This document shows, in pieces, positions 1 to 9,152 of a stretch of 64,000 bases of DNA. The DNA lies in assembly GCA_030648615.1 (NCBI GenBank), contig JAUSHJ010000040.1, positions 1 through 64,000 on the forward strand, read 5' to 3'. The DNA comes from Microcaldota archaeon. GTDB taxonomy: Archaea > Micrarchaeota > Micrarchaeia > Anstonellales > Bilamarchaeaceae. The translations under genes and the position numbers were made by a program. Position 1 is the first letter of the stretch; each line of letters begins with the position of its first letter. The notes under the pieces were generated by a model. It was given only the letters and a program-made list of their open reading frames with translations. It was not told the origin of the DNA and made no database searches.

Positions 1-1194
1 ACTGCAATTTACGGTATCGTACGAGTACTTTTTGATTTCCTTGGAATTACGCGTGGAGGCTCGGAATTATGGTGGGCTCTTCTGATACTTGGATTAGGTA
101 TGTTTTCCGCAGTGCTGGGCGTGCTCTATTCTTTGCTTGAACATGATCTAAAACGTTTGCTTGCCATGCATAGCATAGAGAATATAGGAATAATATTTAT
201 CGGTCTTGGTGCGGCAGTATTCTTTTCCTGGGCACGGTTACCACAGTTATCTGCGCTTGCATTATTCGCTGCTCTATATCATACACTCAATCATGCACTG
301 TTCAAAAGCTTACTTTTCCTTGGTGCAGGGAGTATTGCATATGCTACACACGAAAGAAATATCGAACATTTAGGTGGGCTTGCGAAGTTCATGCCTGTCA
401 CTGCAATTCTATTCCTTCTTGGTTCAGCTTCCATTGCTGCAATTCCACCACTGAACGGTTTTGTCAGCGAGATACTTACTTTTAACGCACTGTTAGGTGG
501 TATCGGTTCATCAAAAACAGCTTCACTTGTGCTATCTTTAGCAGTATTATTTCTTGCTCTTACCAGTGCCCTTGCAGTTGGTGCTTTCGTAAAAGCTTTT
601 GGTATTCCTTTCCTGGGGTTACCTCGCAGCAAACATGCAACGCATGCAAAAGAAGTTCCGAAAACTATGCTATTGGGTATGGGGATTCTGGCATTGGCAT
701 GCATAGCCGCGGGCGTGTTTCCTGTTATTGCGGCACAATCTTCTATAGGTATTTTCGATTCCCTTGGATTCACAGATGTATCTCCTACAATCGTGACTGC
801 AGCAGAAGGTCTTAATACCTCTACAATCATGCTTCTGTTGATTCTAGGTTCAATTGTTGTTGGAGGAGTAATCTGGCTTATAAGTAGAAGAAAATATGAT
901 CAAATCGGTGAAACCTGGGGTTGTGGAAGTCCAGCAGGAACACCGCAAATGCAGTATTCTGCAGCAGGATTTGCAATGCCTGTAATTAGAGCACTTAATG
1001 CGTGGTTCGACCCATTATCTAAATCTGCAGCCTATGGTTCTGAGTTATTTAATTATTTTATATATGCTCCCTTATCAAATCTATTCAATTCCCTTGCTCC
1101 TCACTCAGCTATTTTCCACACTGGGAAACTTAGCGACTATCTGATGTATCTGTTGGTAACTCTTGCCATAGTATTAATCTATGCACTCTCGTGA
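1..1194 (+). CDS. Hydrogenase-4/complex I antiporter-like membrane subunit (HyfB/NuoL-like), truncated at the left window edge
   Basis: Open frame continues upstream of the ATG at 100 to base 1; motifs LEHDLKRLLAMHSIENIGII, YHTLNHALFKSLLFLGAGSI, GSASIAAIPPLNGFVSE typical of the family. Confidence 0.9.
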   Translation, partial: TAIYGIVRVLFDFLGITRGGSELWWALLILGLGMFSAVLGVLYSLLEHDLKRLLAMHSIENIGIIFIGLGAAVFFSWARLPQLSALALFAALYHTLNHALFKSLLFLGAGSIAYATHERNIEHLGGLAKFMPVTAILFLLGSASIAAIPPLNGFVSEILTFNALLGGIGSSKTASLVLSLAVLFLALTSALAVGAFVKAFGIPFLGLPRSKHATHAKEVPKTMLLGMGILALACIAAGVFPVIAAQSSIGIFDSLGFTDVSPTIVTAAEGLNTSTIMLLLILGSIVVGGVIWLISRRKYDQIGETWGCGSPAGTPQMQYSAAGFAMPVIRALNAWFDPLSKSAAYGSELFNYFIYAPLSNLFNSLAPHSAIFHTGKLSDYLMYLLVTLAIVLIYALS

Positions 1195-2849
1195 TCCCTA
1201 TGACTATTGACCTATCTTCGATTGCAATGGCAATTCTTCAAATATTATTCATATTCGGTTTCTCACCTTTACTCATAGGTATTATGCGTAAAGTCAAGGC
1301 ACGCCTCCAGGGAAGAATCGGCAGTCCAATCATTCAACCATACATTGACGTGCTAAAACTTCTTTCAAAAGGTACGGTTAAAAGTTCTATTTCGTCATTC
1401 ATTTTTACCATTGCTCCAGTACTTGGTTTTGTTTCCATTGCAATAGCTGCATTAGCACTTCCAATCATTTCATCATCACCTTTCCTTGTAGTCAGCATAA
1501 TAATATTTGCATATCTTTTCTCCATAGGAAGATTCATGACTGCATTATCTGGTCTTGATGCAGGAAGTGCATTTGGAGGTCTGGGTTCAAGCAGGGAAAT
1601 GCTTTACTCTGTACTTATCGAGCCTGCGCTTTTCGCAGTCATTTTATTTCTGGTTGCTTCAGGCAGTAGTAGTATTACACCAATAGCTGGAAATAGTTGG
1701 GATACATTTGCAATGTCACCTGTTCATTGGTTTGCGGCATTGGCACTTTTTATCATAATTCTAGCAGAAACAGGACGGCTTCCATTCGATAATCCTGCAA
1801 CTCATTTGGAGCTTACAATGGTTCACGAAGCAATGATACTTGAAAATTCTGGACCAAATCTTGCTTTAATTGAATGGGGACACGCATCAAAAATATTTCT
1901 TCTTTTTTCACTGTTAGCGATAATCTTCTTACCAGCATTCCCTCAAGATAGTTTGCTCAGGCCAGCATTTATTCTCGGAATTTCAATTATTCTTGCAATC
2001 GTTACTGCAGTAGTAGAAAGCATAAGCGTTAAAGTGCGTCTTTTCAAAGTCGGAGAATTGATGTTGCTTGCAATGCTCCTTGCAGGTCTTTCACTCCTAA
2101 CAAAAATTTTTGGAAGCGGTTTGCGCCAGGAAGATTTCGCAATAACCCTGCTTGTTTTCCTGATGCTTCTTAGTTCGCTCTATTTCATATTCAGTGCAAC
2201 TTTCAAACGTCGACTTGAGATTTACATTTTCCAAAGTATCTGTCTAGTGCTTATATTTATCCAGCCTGTTCTTTTAGGAGCTGGAGGTACAGAAGATTAT
2301 TTCCGGATTATAACTACGGTTATTTTCAAACTAATCGTGATCCCGTTAATATTCTATCATCTATTCCGTACATTGCCAGGTGAAGTAAAACTACTGCCAA
2401 TTCGTTTCTATAAAGTTTTCAAAGAATCAAAAGATGAACTCAAATTTAATCTGGATTTCGACCCTCTTTTCACCATTGCACCCATATCAACAACACGCGG
2501 ACTTATCTATGCAGGTGTTCTCGTACTTCTCGCATTTATACTTTCCTCATTTTTCGGTGTTACTACACTTGTACTTCCATTCGTTCTTTCTCTAATTCTG
2601 ATAGGTATGCTAATAATCGCCGTTAAAACTCATTTGCTATTGCAGTTGTTCGGTTTTCTTCTCATGGAAAATGGAGTTACATTGTTGCCCTACGCTCTTT
2701 CCATAAAAATACCTATCATAAGCGATATGGTTGCCCTGTTAGATGTTGTATTGTTGATAATACTTGCAGTGCTTCTTACGCTAAAGATACAGGTTAAACT
2801 CGGTACTTTAGATACAAAGGAGCTTGATGAACTTATAGAAAAAAGGTGA
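1191..2849 (+). CDS. Fusion of HyfC/NuoH-like (N-terminal ~310 aa) and HyfE-like (C-terminal) membrane subunits
   Basis: N-term RKVKARLQGRIGSPIIQPYIDVLKLLSKG and ETGRLPFDNPATHLELTMVHEAM (HyfC/NuoH); C-term LLQLFGFLLMENGVTLLPYAL (HyfE). Confidence 0.85.
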   Translation: MIPMTIDLSSIAMAILQILFIFGFSPLLIGIMRKVKARLQGRIGSPIIQPYIDVLKLLSKGTVKSSISSFIFTIAPVLGFVSIAIAALALPIISSSPFLVVSIIIFAYLFSIGRFMTALSGLDAGSAFGGLGSSREMLYSVLIEPALFAVILFLVASGSSSITPIAGNSWDTFAMSPVHWFAALALFIIILAETGRLPFDNPATHLELTMVHEAMILENSGPNLALIEWGHASKIFLLFSLLAIIFLPAFPQDSLLRPAFILGISIILAIVTAVVESISVKVRLFKVGELMLLAMLLAGLSLLTKIFGSGLRQEDFAITLLVFLMLLSSLYFIFSATFKRRLEIYIFQSICLVLIFIQPVLLGAGGTEDYFRIITTVIFKLIVIPLIFYHLFRTLPGEVKLLPIRFYKVFKESKDELKFNLDFDPLFTIAPISTTRGLIYAGVLVLLAFILSSFFGVTTLVLPFVLSLILIGMLIIAVKTHLLLQLFGFLLMENGVTLLPYALSIKIPIISDMVALLDVVLLIILAVLLTLKIQVKLGTLDTKELDELIEKR

Positions 2850-2855
2850 AAACAT

Positions 2856-4322
2856 ATGCTTGAACTAATAATCCTTCCTCCAATAATTTGCGGTTTACTT
2901 GCATTCCTATTCTCGAAACGCCCAAGAGTTTCAGAAATTGTAGCTATCGCAGGAGTACTACTTGCAGCGTTCTTTGCACTTTTTTCAGTCTGGAGTTTTT
3001 TACAGTCTCCGGTGGGATTTACTGATTTCTACGGTTTCCTTTACATGGATTCTATTTCGGCTTTATTCACAGCACTTACAACTGTCGTTGCAGTTTTTGT
3101 CTTCATCTATTCAATCGGTTATATCCGTCATGAAGTCGAAGAAAAATCTATTGAAGAACATAAAATAGGAGAGTATTATGGTCTTCTTTCCTTTTTTCTT
3201 GCAGTCATGCTTCTTGCTACGCTTGCAGCAAATATCGTTGTGATGTGGGCATTTATAGAAGCCACGACACTGGCATCAGTTTTCCTCATAAGTTTTTACA
3301 ATACTTCTAATTCGATAGAAGCAGCATGGAAGTTTTTCATAATTAATTCAGTTGGTATTCTTCTGGCACTTGTAGGGATAATGTTTCTTCTATATGCAGT
3401 ACTTCAGCCTGGGTTAGAATCTCACGGAGATTGGGTCAGCTTGCTTGCTCTTCACAGTGGAGCAAACATATTTTTCCTGAAGATCGCATTTGCATTTATC
3501 ATAGTTGGATTCGGTACGAAAGTTGGTTTTGCTCCGCTTCACGTATGGCTTCCTGATGCGCATAGCCAGGCTCCGACACCTGTAAGTGCACTTCTATCAG
3601 GTGTTCTACTGAACATAGCTTTCTACGGGATAGTAAGAGCGTATATGATAATTTCTCCGTATCCCGAGCTTGTTGCATTTGCTTCAAATTTGCTTATAGT
3701 TTTCGGTCTGCTTTCACTTGTCATCGGTGCACTTCGTTTGTACTTTCAGGATAACCTCAAACGCATGCTTGCATACTCCAGTGTCGAAAATATGGGTATA
3801 GTCGCGCTTGCACTTGGTCTGGGTGGCCCTATCGGAATATTTGCTGCTCTTTTCCATATGGTTTCTCATTCTTTGGCAAAGTCACTCGCATTTCTCACAA
3901 GTGGAATGGTGGCATTTGCTTTCGGTACCAAGGAAATACGGTTAATAAGAGGTGCTGCACAGAAAATTCCTCTGGTGGCAATTCCATTTGTTTTCATAGC
4001 CATAGGCATTGCAGGCAGTCCTCCGTTCGGTACATTCTTCTCTGAAATAGGTATTCTTGCAGTTTCTCTTTCCGCAGGACAGTTAGTGGTTGCTGCTATT
4101 TTCATAATTTTTACTACAATTACTTTTGCCAGTTTGCTTTACCGTACTTCTGGCATGTGTTTCGGGGAAAAATCAGAAAACGCAACAGATTTTACTCCAG
4201 ATATTACGATGATGTTTTCATTCATTGCTCTTCTGGTACTTGCAATATACTTTGGCATAGCGCCTCCGGGTGAATTTATCAAGCTTCTTCAGTTGGCAGT
4301 ACAGGCTATAAAAGGTGGTTAA
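2856..4322 (+). CDS. Hydrogenase-4/complex I antiporter-like subunit (HyfF-like)
   Basis: KVGFAPLHVWLPDAHSQAPTPVSALLSGVLLNIAFYGIVR; DNLKRMLAYSSVENMGIV. Confidence 0.92.
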   Translation: MLELIILPPIICGLLAFLFSKRPRVSEIVAIAGVLLAAFFALFSVWSFLQSPVGFTDFYGFLYMDSISALFTALTTVVAVFVFIYSIGYIRHEVEEKSIEEHKIGEYYGLLSFFLAVMLLATLAANIVVMWAFIEATTLASVFLISFYNTSNSIEAAWKFFIINSVGILLALVGIMFLLYAVLQPGLESHGDWVSLLALHSGANIFFLKIAFAFIIVGFGTKVGFAPLHVWLPDAHSQAPTPVSALLSGVLLNIAFYGIVRAYMIISPYPELVAFASNLLIVFGLLSLVIGALRLYFQDNLKRMLAYSSVENMGIVALALGLGGPIGIFAALFHMVSHSLAKSLAFLTSGMVAFAFGTKEIRLIRGAAQKIPLVAIPFVFIAIGIAGSPPFGTFFSEIGILAVSLSAGQLVVAAIFIIFTTITFASLLYRTSGMCFGEKSENATDFTPDITMMFSFIALLVLAIYFGIAPPGEFIKLLQLAVQAIKGG

Positions 4323-5901
4323 TATGGCAGATGAACTAAAACAATTCACAGAAACTTTCGAAAAATCTCTAAAGCCAGGTGCTTTGAAATCATCAGATGA
4401 ACGTGGTAACTGTATCTGGTTAACTGTTCGTCAGAGTGATCTTTTGCAAGCCTGCCAGGTGTGCATGGCCAATGATAGTGTTTTTGATTCTGCTTTCATA
4501 TCCTCTCGAGGCAATGAGCCTGCCAGTTCATTCATAGTCTATTACCTCTTTCGCTCAGCAGCTCTTGGTAAAATGGTCGTAGTGCAATCACAGGGCAAGG
4601 AATTCGACGCAATATCTGCCGACGTCAATGCAGCACGTTGGGACGAAAGAAAAATGCAGGATCTTACTGGCTTGAAATTTACGAATATTCCAGATTCCAG
4701 ACCTCTTATTTTTCATCCAGAAAGTGAAATGCCAGATAAGCACCCGATTGGCGGCAAACAATTAATCAAGCCAAAAAATCAGGATTATCCTATAGCTGGT
4801 ACTGGTATGGAAGGTGAGTTTCAGATTGCAGTTGGCCCGGTTCATGCAGGTATAATCGAGCCAGGACACTTTAGATTTCATGTTTTAGGTGAACAGATAA
4901 ATAAATTAGAGACAAGGATGTTCTATCTTCATCGTGGCATTGAGAAATCACTGGAAGGTAAGAATCTGGTAGAATCCTTACCTATGATTGAGCAGATTTC
5001 AGGGGATGAATCAGTAGCCAATAGCGTTGCCTTTTGCCATGCTGCCGAGCGTGCATTTTCTTTAACTGTTCCGAAACGCGCAGAATTCATACGTGCAATT
5101 CTTCTTGAATTAGAAAGAATATATAGTCATCTTGCCGATCTCGGTGGTATGCCTACTGATGTTGGTTTTTATTTTGCAGCTTCAAGATTTGCAGTGCTTC
5201 GTGAAGATATGATGCGGCTTAATCAGCAAGTTTCTGGCAACCGCTTCCTTCGTGGCATTTGCGCAGTAGGTGGAGTAACGAGTGATATTGATAAAAGTAA
5301 AACATTTATCATTACCAAAACGCTTGATGAGTTCCTAAAACGTTTCGAAGCAATAGAACACACAACATTAACATCATCTACTTACTTGGATAGAGTATTT
5401 TCAACCGGAAAAGTACCAAAGAGTGCTGCAGAAGACCTGGCATTGGTGGGTCCTGTTGCACGTGCATGCGGCATAAGCTGTGATTTGAGAAAGTCACTTC
5501 CGTATTCTGTTTATTCTGATCTATCAATCAATGAGTCAATGGAAGCAAATGGCGATGTTTTATCCAGGTTTTTAGTGAAAGCCAGTGAAGTTAAAGAATC
5601 GGTAAGGCTCGTAAAATGGCTCGTGCATAATTTGCCTTCAGGAACTTTAAGTTGCCCGGTGAAATTGCCATCAGATGAGGAAGCAGTACATTTTGGAGTA
5701 GGATGGGCAGAAGCACCAAGAGGCGGTTGTACGTTCTTTATAGAACTTTCCGACAGTGGAAAAATAGATCGGCTTGCCTGCAAAACTCCATCATTCAGAA
5801 ATTGGCGTGGCATAGAAACTTGTACCGATGGAAACATAGTCCCGGATTTCCCATTAATCAACAAAAGCTTTAACATGTCCTATGCTGGGACAGATCTATG
5901 A
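4315..5901 (+). CDS. Large subunit of a Hyf/Ehr-type complex (NuoC+NuoD-like) lacking NiFe-binding CxxC motifs
   Basis: HRGIEKSLEGKNLVESLPMIEQISGDESVANSVAFCHAAE and C-term DFPLINKSFNMSYAGTDL align to HyfG/HycE motifs but without cysteines. Confidence 0.9.
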   Translation: MVNMADELKQFTETFEKSLKPGALKSSDERGNCIWLTVRQSDLLQACQVCMANDSVFDSAFISSRGNEPASSFIVYYLFRSAALGKMVVVQSQGKEFDAISADVNAARWDERKMQDLTGLKFTNIPDSRPLIFHPESEMPDKHPIGGKQLIKPKNQDYPIAGTGMEGEFQIAVGPVHAGIIEPGHFRFHVLGEQINKLETRMFYLHRGIEKSLEGKNLVESLPMIEQISGDESVANSVAFCHAAERAFSLTVPKRAEFIRAILLELERIYSHLADLGGMPTDVGFYFAASRFAVLREDMMRLNQQVSGNRFLRGICAVGGVTSDIDKSKTFIITKTLDEFLKRFEAIEHTTLTSSTYLDRVFSTGKVPKSAAEDLALVGPVARACGISCDLRKSLPYSVYSDLSINESMEANGDVLSRFLVKASEVKESVRLVKWLVHNLPSGTLSCPVKLPSDEEAVHFGVGWAEAPRGGCTFFIELSDSGKIDRLACKTPSFRNWRGIETCTDGNIVPDFPLINKSFNMSYAGTDL

Positions 5902-5910
5902 GGTATTATT

Positions 5911-6465
5911 ATGATAATAGAAACACTGAAATCTATATTTGTTTGTTACACCGATCATGTTTCGGAAAATTCTCCGGATCCTGATATACGTGCAGTTGCA
6001 CTATTGCTTAAACAACGACCACTGTCCCGTTTCTCACGTTCTATTCACGTGCGTATGGTTGACTGCGGTTCTTCTAACGATGTTGAGCTTGAAGAAGGAC
6101 TGATGATGTCGCCACGCGTAGATGCTGAACGTTTTGGTATACATTTTGTTGCTTCTCCTCGTCATGCAGATGTGCTTCTTGCTACAGGCCCAGTAGCACA
6201 AAATATGCGTAATGCACTTGTAAGAACCTATGAAGCCATGGCTGAACCGCGTGCCGTGGTAGCTGCGGGTGATGGAGCTTGTACTGGCTGGCCTTTCAAA
6301 GGTAGCTATGCACTAGCTGACAATGGCAGTGGAAGAGTGGAAGATGTTGTGCCAGTGGCTGTAAAAATTCCAGGTAATCCTCCAAGTCCCTATCAGCTTC
6401 TTGCTGGTATTTTGAAAGTAGGTATGATTCTAGATCAGAAAAGACGTGAAATGAGAAAAATATAG
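5911..6465 (+). CDS. Small subunit of a Hyf/Ehr-type complex (HyfI/NuoB-like) lacking canonical [4Fe-4S] ligands
   Basis: VDCGSSNDVELEEG, SPRHADVLLATGPVAQNM, VAAGDGACTGWPFKGSY, KIPGNPPSPYQLLAGIL. Confidence 0.88.
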   Translation: MIIETLKSIFVCYTDHVSENSPDPDIRAVALLLKQRPLSRFSRSIHVRMVDCGSSNDVELEEGLMMSPRVDAERFGIHFVASPRHADVLLATGPVAQNMRNALVRTYEAMAEPRAVVAAGDGACTGWPFKGSYALADNGSGRVEDVVPVAVKIPGNPPSPYQLLAGILKVGMILDQKRREMRKI

Positions 6466-6649
6466 TAGTAATATTTTAGTAGTAAAATTTAGTAGCAACT
6501 CTCGATTTAACTATCTTTTTACATACTTTTTACTCACTTTCGATAGGTTAGTTTTTAAATACTTCTGTGTATAATAGCTATTAAGATAAAATTACCCGCC
6601 TAGCCGTAGTTAATTTTGTTTGGTGAGGTGGGGCTAGAAGGTAATCTAA

Positions 6650-7861
6650 ATGACCACCACACATAAATCTTCACTCACTAATGGTAGAAGAAAACCTCAT
6701 TCTAATCCAGTTAGAAATTTTCATTTAAGTAGTCCTCTAGTTGAAATACTTCCTCATAAGCAAAAAAGAAATAAACACGGACGTATCTCTATTCCAGAAT
6801 CTTATGAAATATTAAGATATGGTGCTGCTATGGGTCAAAGAAGAACAACTCCTTCGAAAACTGCAAGATGCTCATTTAGGAGAGTGATGGGAAATATCTT
6901 TGAACATGATAATATAATTGCAAGAAGAGAGCTGAAGCGAATGTTTGAAAGAATAGAAATATACGGAGCGTTTTTAGTGCTTGGTCATGGTGGCGGATTG
7001 CCATGCGGAGCAGTTTCGGCAAAACAGAGCCATGCCGAGCATTCTTTAGAAGAGCACTCTTCAATACTGCAAGTTCTTGAAAAAATTCCATCCGAAGTTC
7101 TTGGACGCGCATCACCTATAGCAGAAACATTAAATGCGCGACATCAGGCAAGTATGCTTTTGGATGATCATGAATTTGGTGCAATAATAAGAGAGAGAAA
7201 TATAACTGTAGTTACAGGTATATGCACAGATAGCGAAATACGTTTTGAAGCATTAAATCGTACGGGCTGGAATACAAGTCAACTAATTGAGCAACATCCT
7301 TTATTAGGTACATTGAGCAAACAAATGAAAAAAGCACTTAAAATCATGGTAATAGATGGAAAAGATATTAAGGAACAGTTTGCTCATGTTTTATTTGTAT
7401 GGGATCCTGAAGACTTAAAAAAAGTAAATGGTCAAGACAGAAATGAATTATCTGTTGGGGGGATTTGTTGTGTTGATGCAAGATTGCCTCCGAGAACACC
7501 TGGGCCAAGATTCATATTAGGGGTACGTCCTGGAGAAGCCGCAGGGGTAACCTGTGCTGTAAATGGAAGCGTAGATTTCACTGGTGGTGAAATTGCATCT
7601 ATAAAATACCTATTAGATCATGTTAAAGGAATTGCACCTCATTTAGGGGGAAATGGTCACATTGTAACATTCGCATCTAATTTGGAAACTGCAGAAATGA
7701 TCAGAAGAAGTATAATCGCCGATGGTACAGTCGATGAAGAAACGCAAGATGGGAAGACTATAAGCATTGCTTCGTTCAATGGAAGATCTTTGATAGTAAG
7801 GAACGAACATTTTGAACAAGAAATAGTCATGCCATATAATCCAGTTGCAAGAATATTCTGA
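6650..7861 (+). CDS. Uncharacterized protein, beta-carbonic-anhydrase-like metal-site pattern; paralog of 7968-9152
   Basis: TARCSFRRVMGNIFE ... LGHGGGLPCGAVSAK resembles the RNAGN / GHxxCGAV pattern; strongly similar to the next ORF. Confidence 0.6.
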   Translation: MTTTHKSSLTNGRRKPHSNPVRNFHLSSPLVEILPHKQKRNKHGRISIPESYEILRYGAAMGQRRTTPSKTARCSFRRVMGNIFEHDNIIARRELKRMFERIEIYGAFLVLGHGGGLPCGAVSAKQSHAEHSLEEHSSILQVLEKIPSEVLGRASPIAETLNARHQASMLLDDHEFGAIIRERNITVVTGICTDSEIRFEALNRTGWNTSQLIEQHPLLGTLSKQMKKALKIMVIDGKDIKEQFAHVLFVWDPEDLKKVNGQDRNELSVGGICCVDARLPPRTPGPRFILGVRPGEAAGVTCAVNGSVDFTGGEIASIKYLLDHVKGIAPHLGGNGHIVTFASNLETAEMIRRSIIADGTVDEETQDGKTISIASFNGRSLIVRNEHFEQEIVMPYNPVARIF

Positions 7862-7967
7862 TTTTTTATCTAAGCGGGTTGATTAAAAAGCTTTTCGTCA
7901 CTAATCATGACTATCATAAAACCTTCTAGTCAGTGCTAGGTAGGTATGATACCACATAAGTGAAAAA

Positions 7968-9152
7968 ATGCATTCGTTAAAACGCACAGAATCGAATAGA
8001 CTAGTTTTAGGTAGAGATATTACTGCGACTGTAGGGTCATTAAAACCGAGAGCATACGGTAAATTACTTACACAAGGTAAAATATCTGTACCAGAATCTT
8101 TTTATTTATTAGATCATGGTTTTACGGATTTTCAAACTAAGCCAGAACCTACTAAAACTAGATTATGTGAGCTTAGAAGAGTTGCTGGTAACATTTTTGA
8201 AGCAGAGGATCATGTGGCTAGAAGAGAAATAAGAAAGATGCTTACTAATGTGAAAGATGAAGGAATATTTTTGATACTCGGACATGGCGGGTCAATCCCA
8301 TGTGGTGCAGTATCAGCAAAGAAAAAATTACTTACTGATGGAATCGATGTGCATGAAAATATATCTCATATCTTAGATCACATACCGGTTGGGATACTTG
8401 GATTAAATTCACCAGAAGCAGAAGAACTAAATGCGAGGCATCAAGCAACTTTGCTTTTGGATGATTCTGAATTTAGTGCAATTATAAACGATAAACACAT
8501 AAGTGTAGTGACAGGTATATGTACCGATACCGGAATAAATTTCAACGTAATTAGAGAAAGTAAATCAGATGGTATACTAAATCCAGGTTCAGTATTGGTG
8601 GCATTAAGTGATCAATTAAAAAGAGGATTATCAACTGCCTTAGAAGAAGGAAAAAATTTACAAAAACATTTTGCACACGTTATGTTTATCTGGGATCCAC
8701 AAGAAATGGCACATGTGATGAATCCAAAAAGTGAACCTCTGGAATTGGTAGGGTTATGTTGTATCGATGGGAGATTACCTCCAAGAGTCCCAGGTCCAAG
8801 ATATATATTTAGAACCAGAGCAGGAGAAGCAGTTTCAGTTACTTGTTCTATCAATGGAAAAGTCGAATTTACAAAAGGTGAACTGGGGTCAGGTCTTTAT
8901 GGTCTAAACCAGGTTTACGGATTGGCACCAGGTAGAGATGGAAACTGGCATGTTCTTGCATTTGCTTCTAGTATGGAGCATGCTCGAATGATTAGAGAAG
9001 CTGTTTTAGAAATGCCAGAATTTGTTAGTTTGACAAAAGGTGGAGCCACAATCAGTGTTGGTTTTTTTGATGGCGAATTGTTGGTACTGAGAAATGGAGT
9101 TTCAGGTATAACTATAAGAAGACCGTATATTCCAGATACTCCAATCCTCTAG
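7968..9152 (+). CDS. Uncharacterized protein, beta-carbonic-anhydrase-like; paralog of 6650-7861
   Basis: TRLCELRRVAGNIFE ... LGHGGSIPCGAVSAKK ... NARHQATLLLDDSEFSAII ... VVTGICTD. Confidence 0.6.
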   Translation: MHSLKRTESNRLVLGRDITATVGSLKPRAYGKLLTQGKISVPESFYLLDHGFTDFQTKPEPTKTRLCELRRVAGNIFEAEDHVARREIRKMLTNVKDEGIFLILGHGGSIPCGAVSAKKKLLTDGIDVHENISHILDHIPVGILGLNSPEAEELNARHQATLLLDDSEFSAIINDKHISVVTGICTDTGINFNVIRESKSDGILNPGSVLVALSDQLKRGLSTALEEGKNLQKHFAHVMFIWDPQEMAHVMNPKSEPLELVGLCCIDGRLPPRVPGPRYIFRTRAGEAVSVTCSINGKVEFTKGELGSGLYGLNQVYGLAPGRDGNWHVLAFASSMEHARMIREAVLEMPEFVSLTKGGATISVGFFDGELLVLRNGVSGITIRRPYIPDTPIL

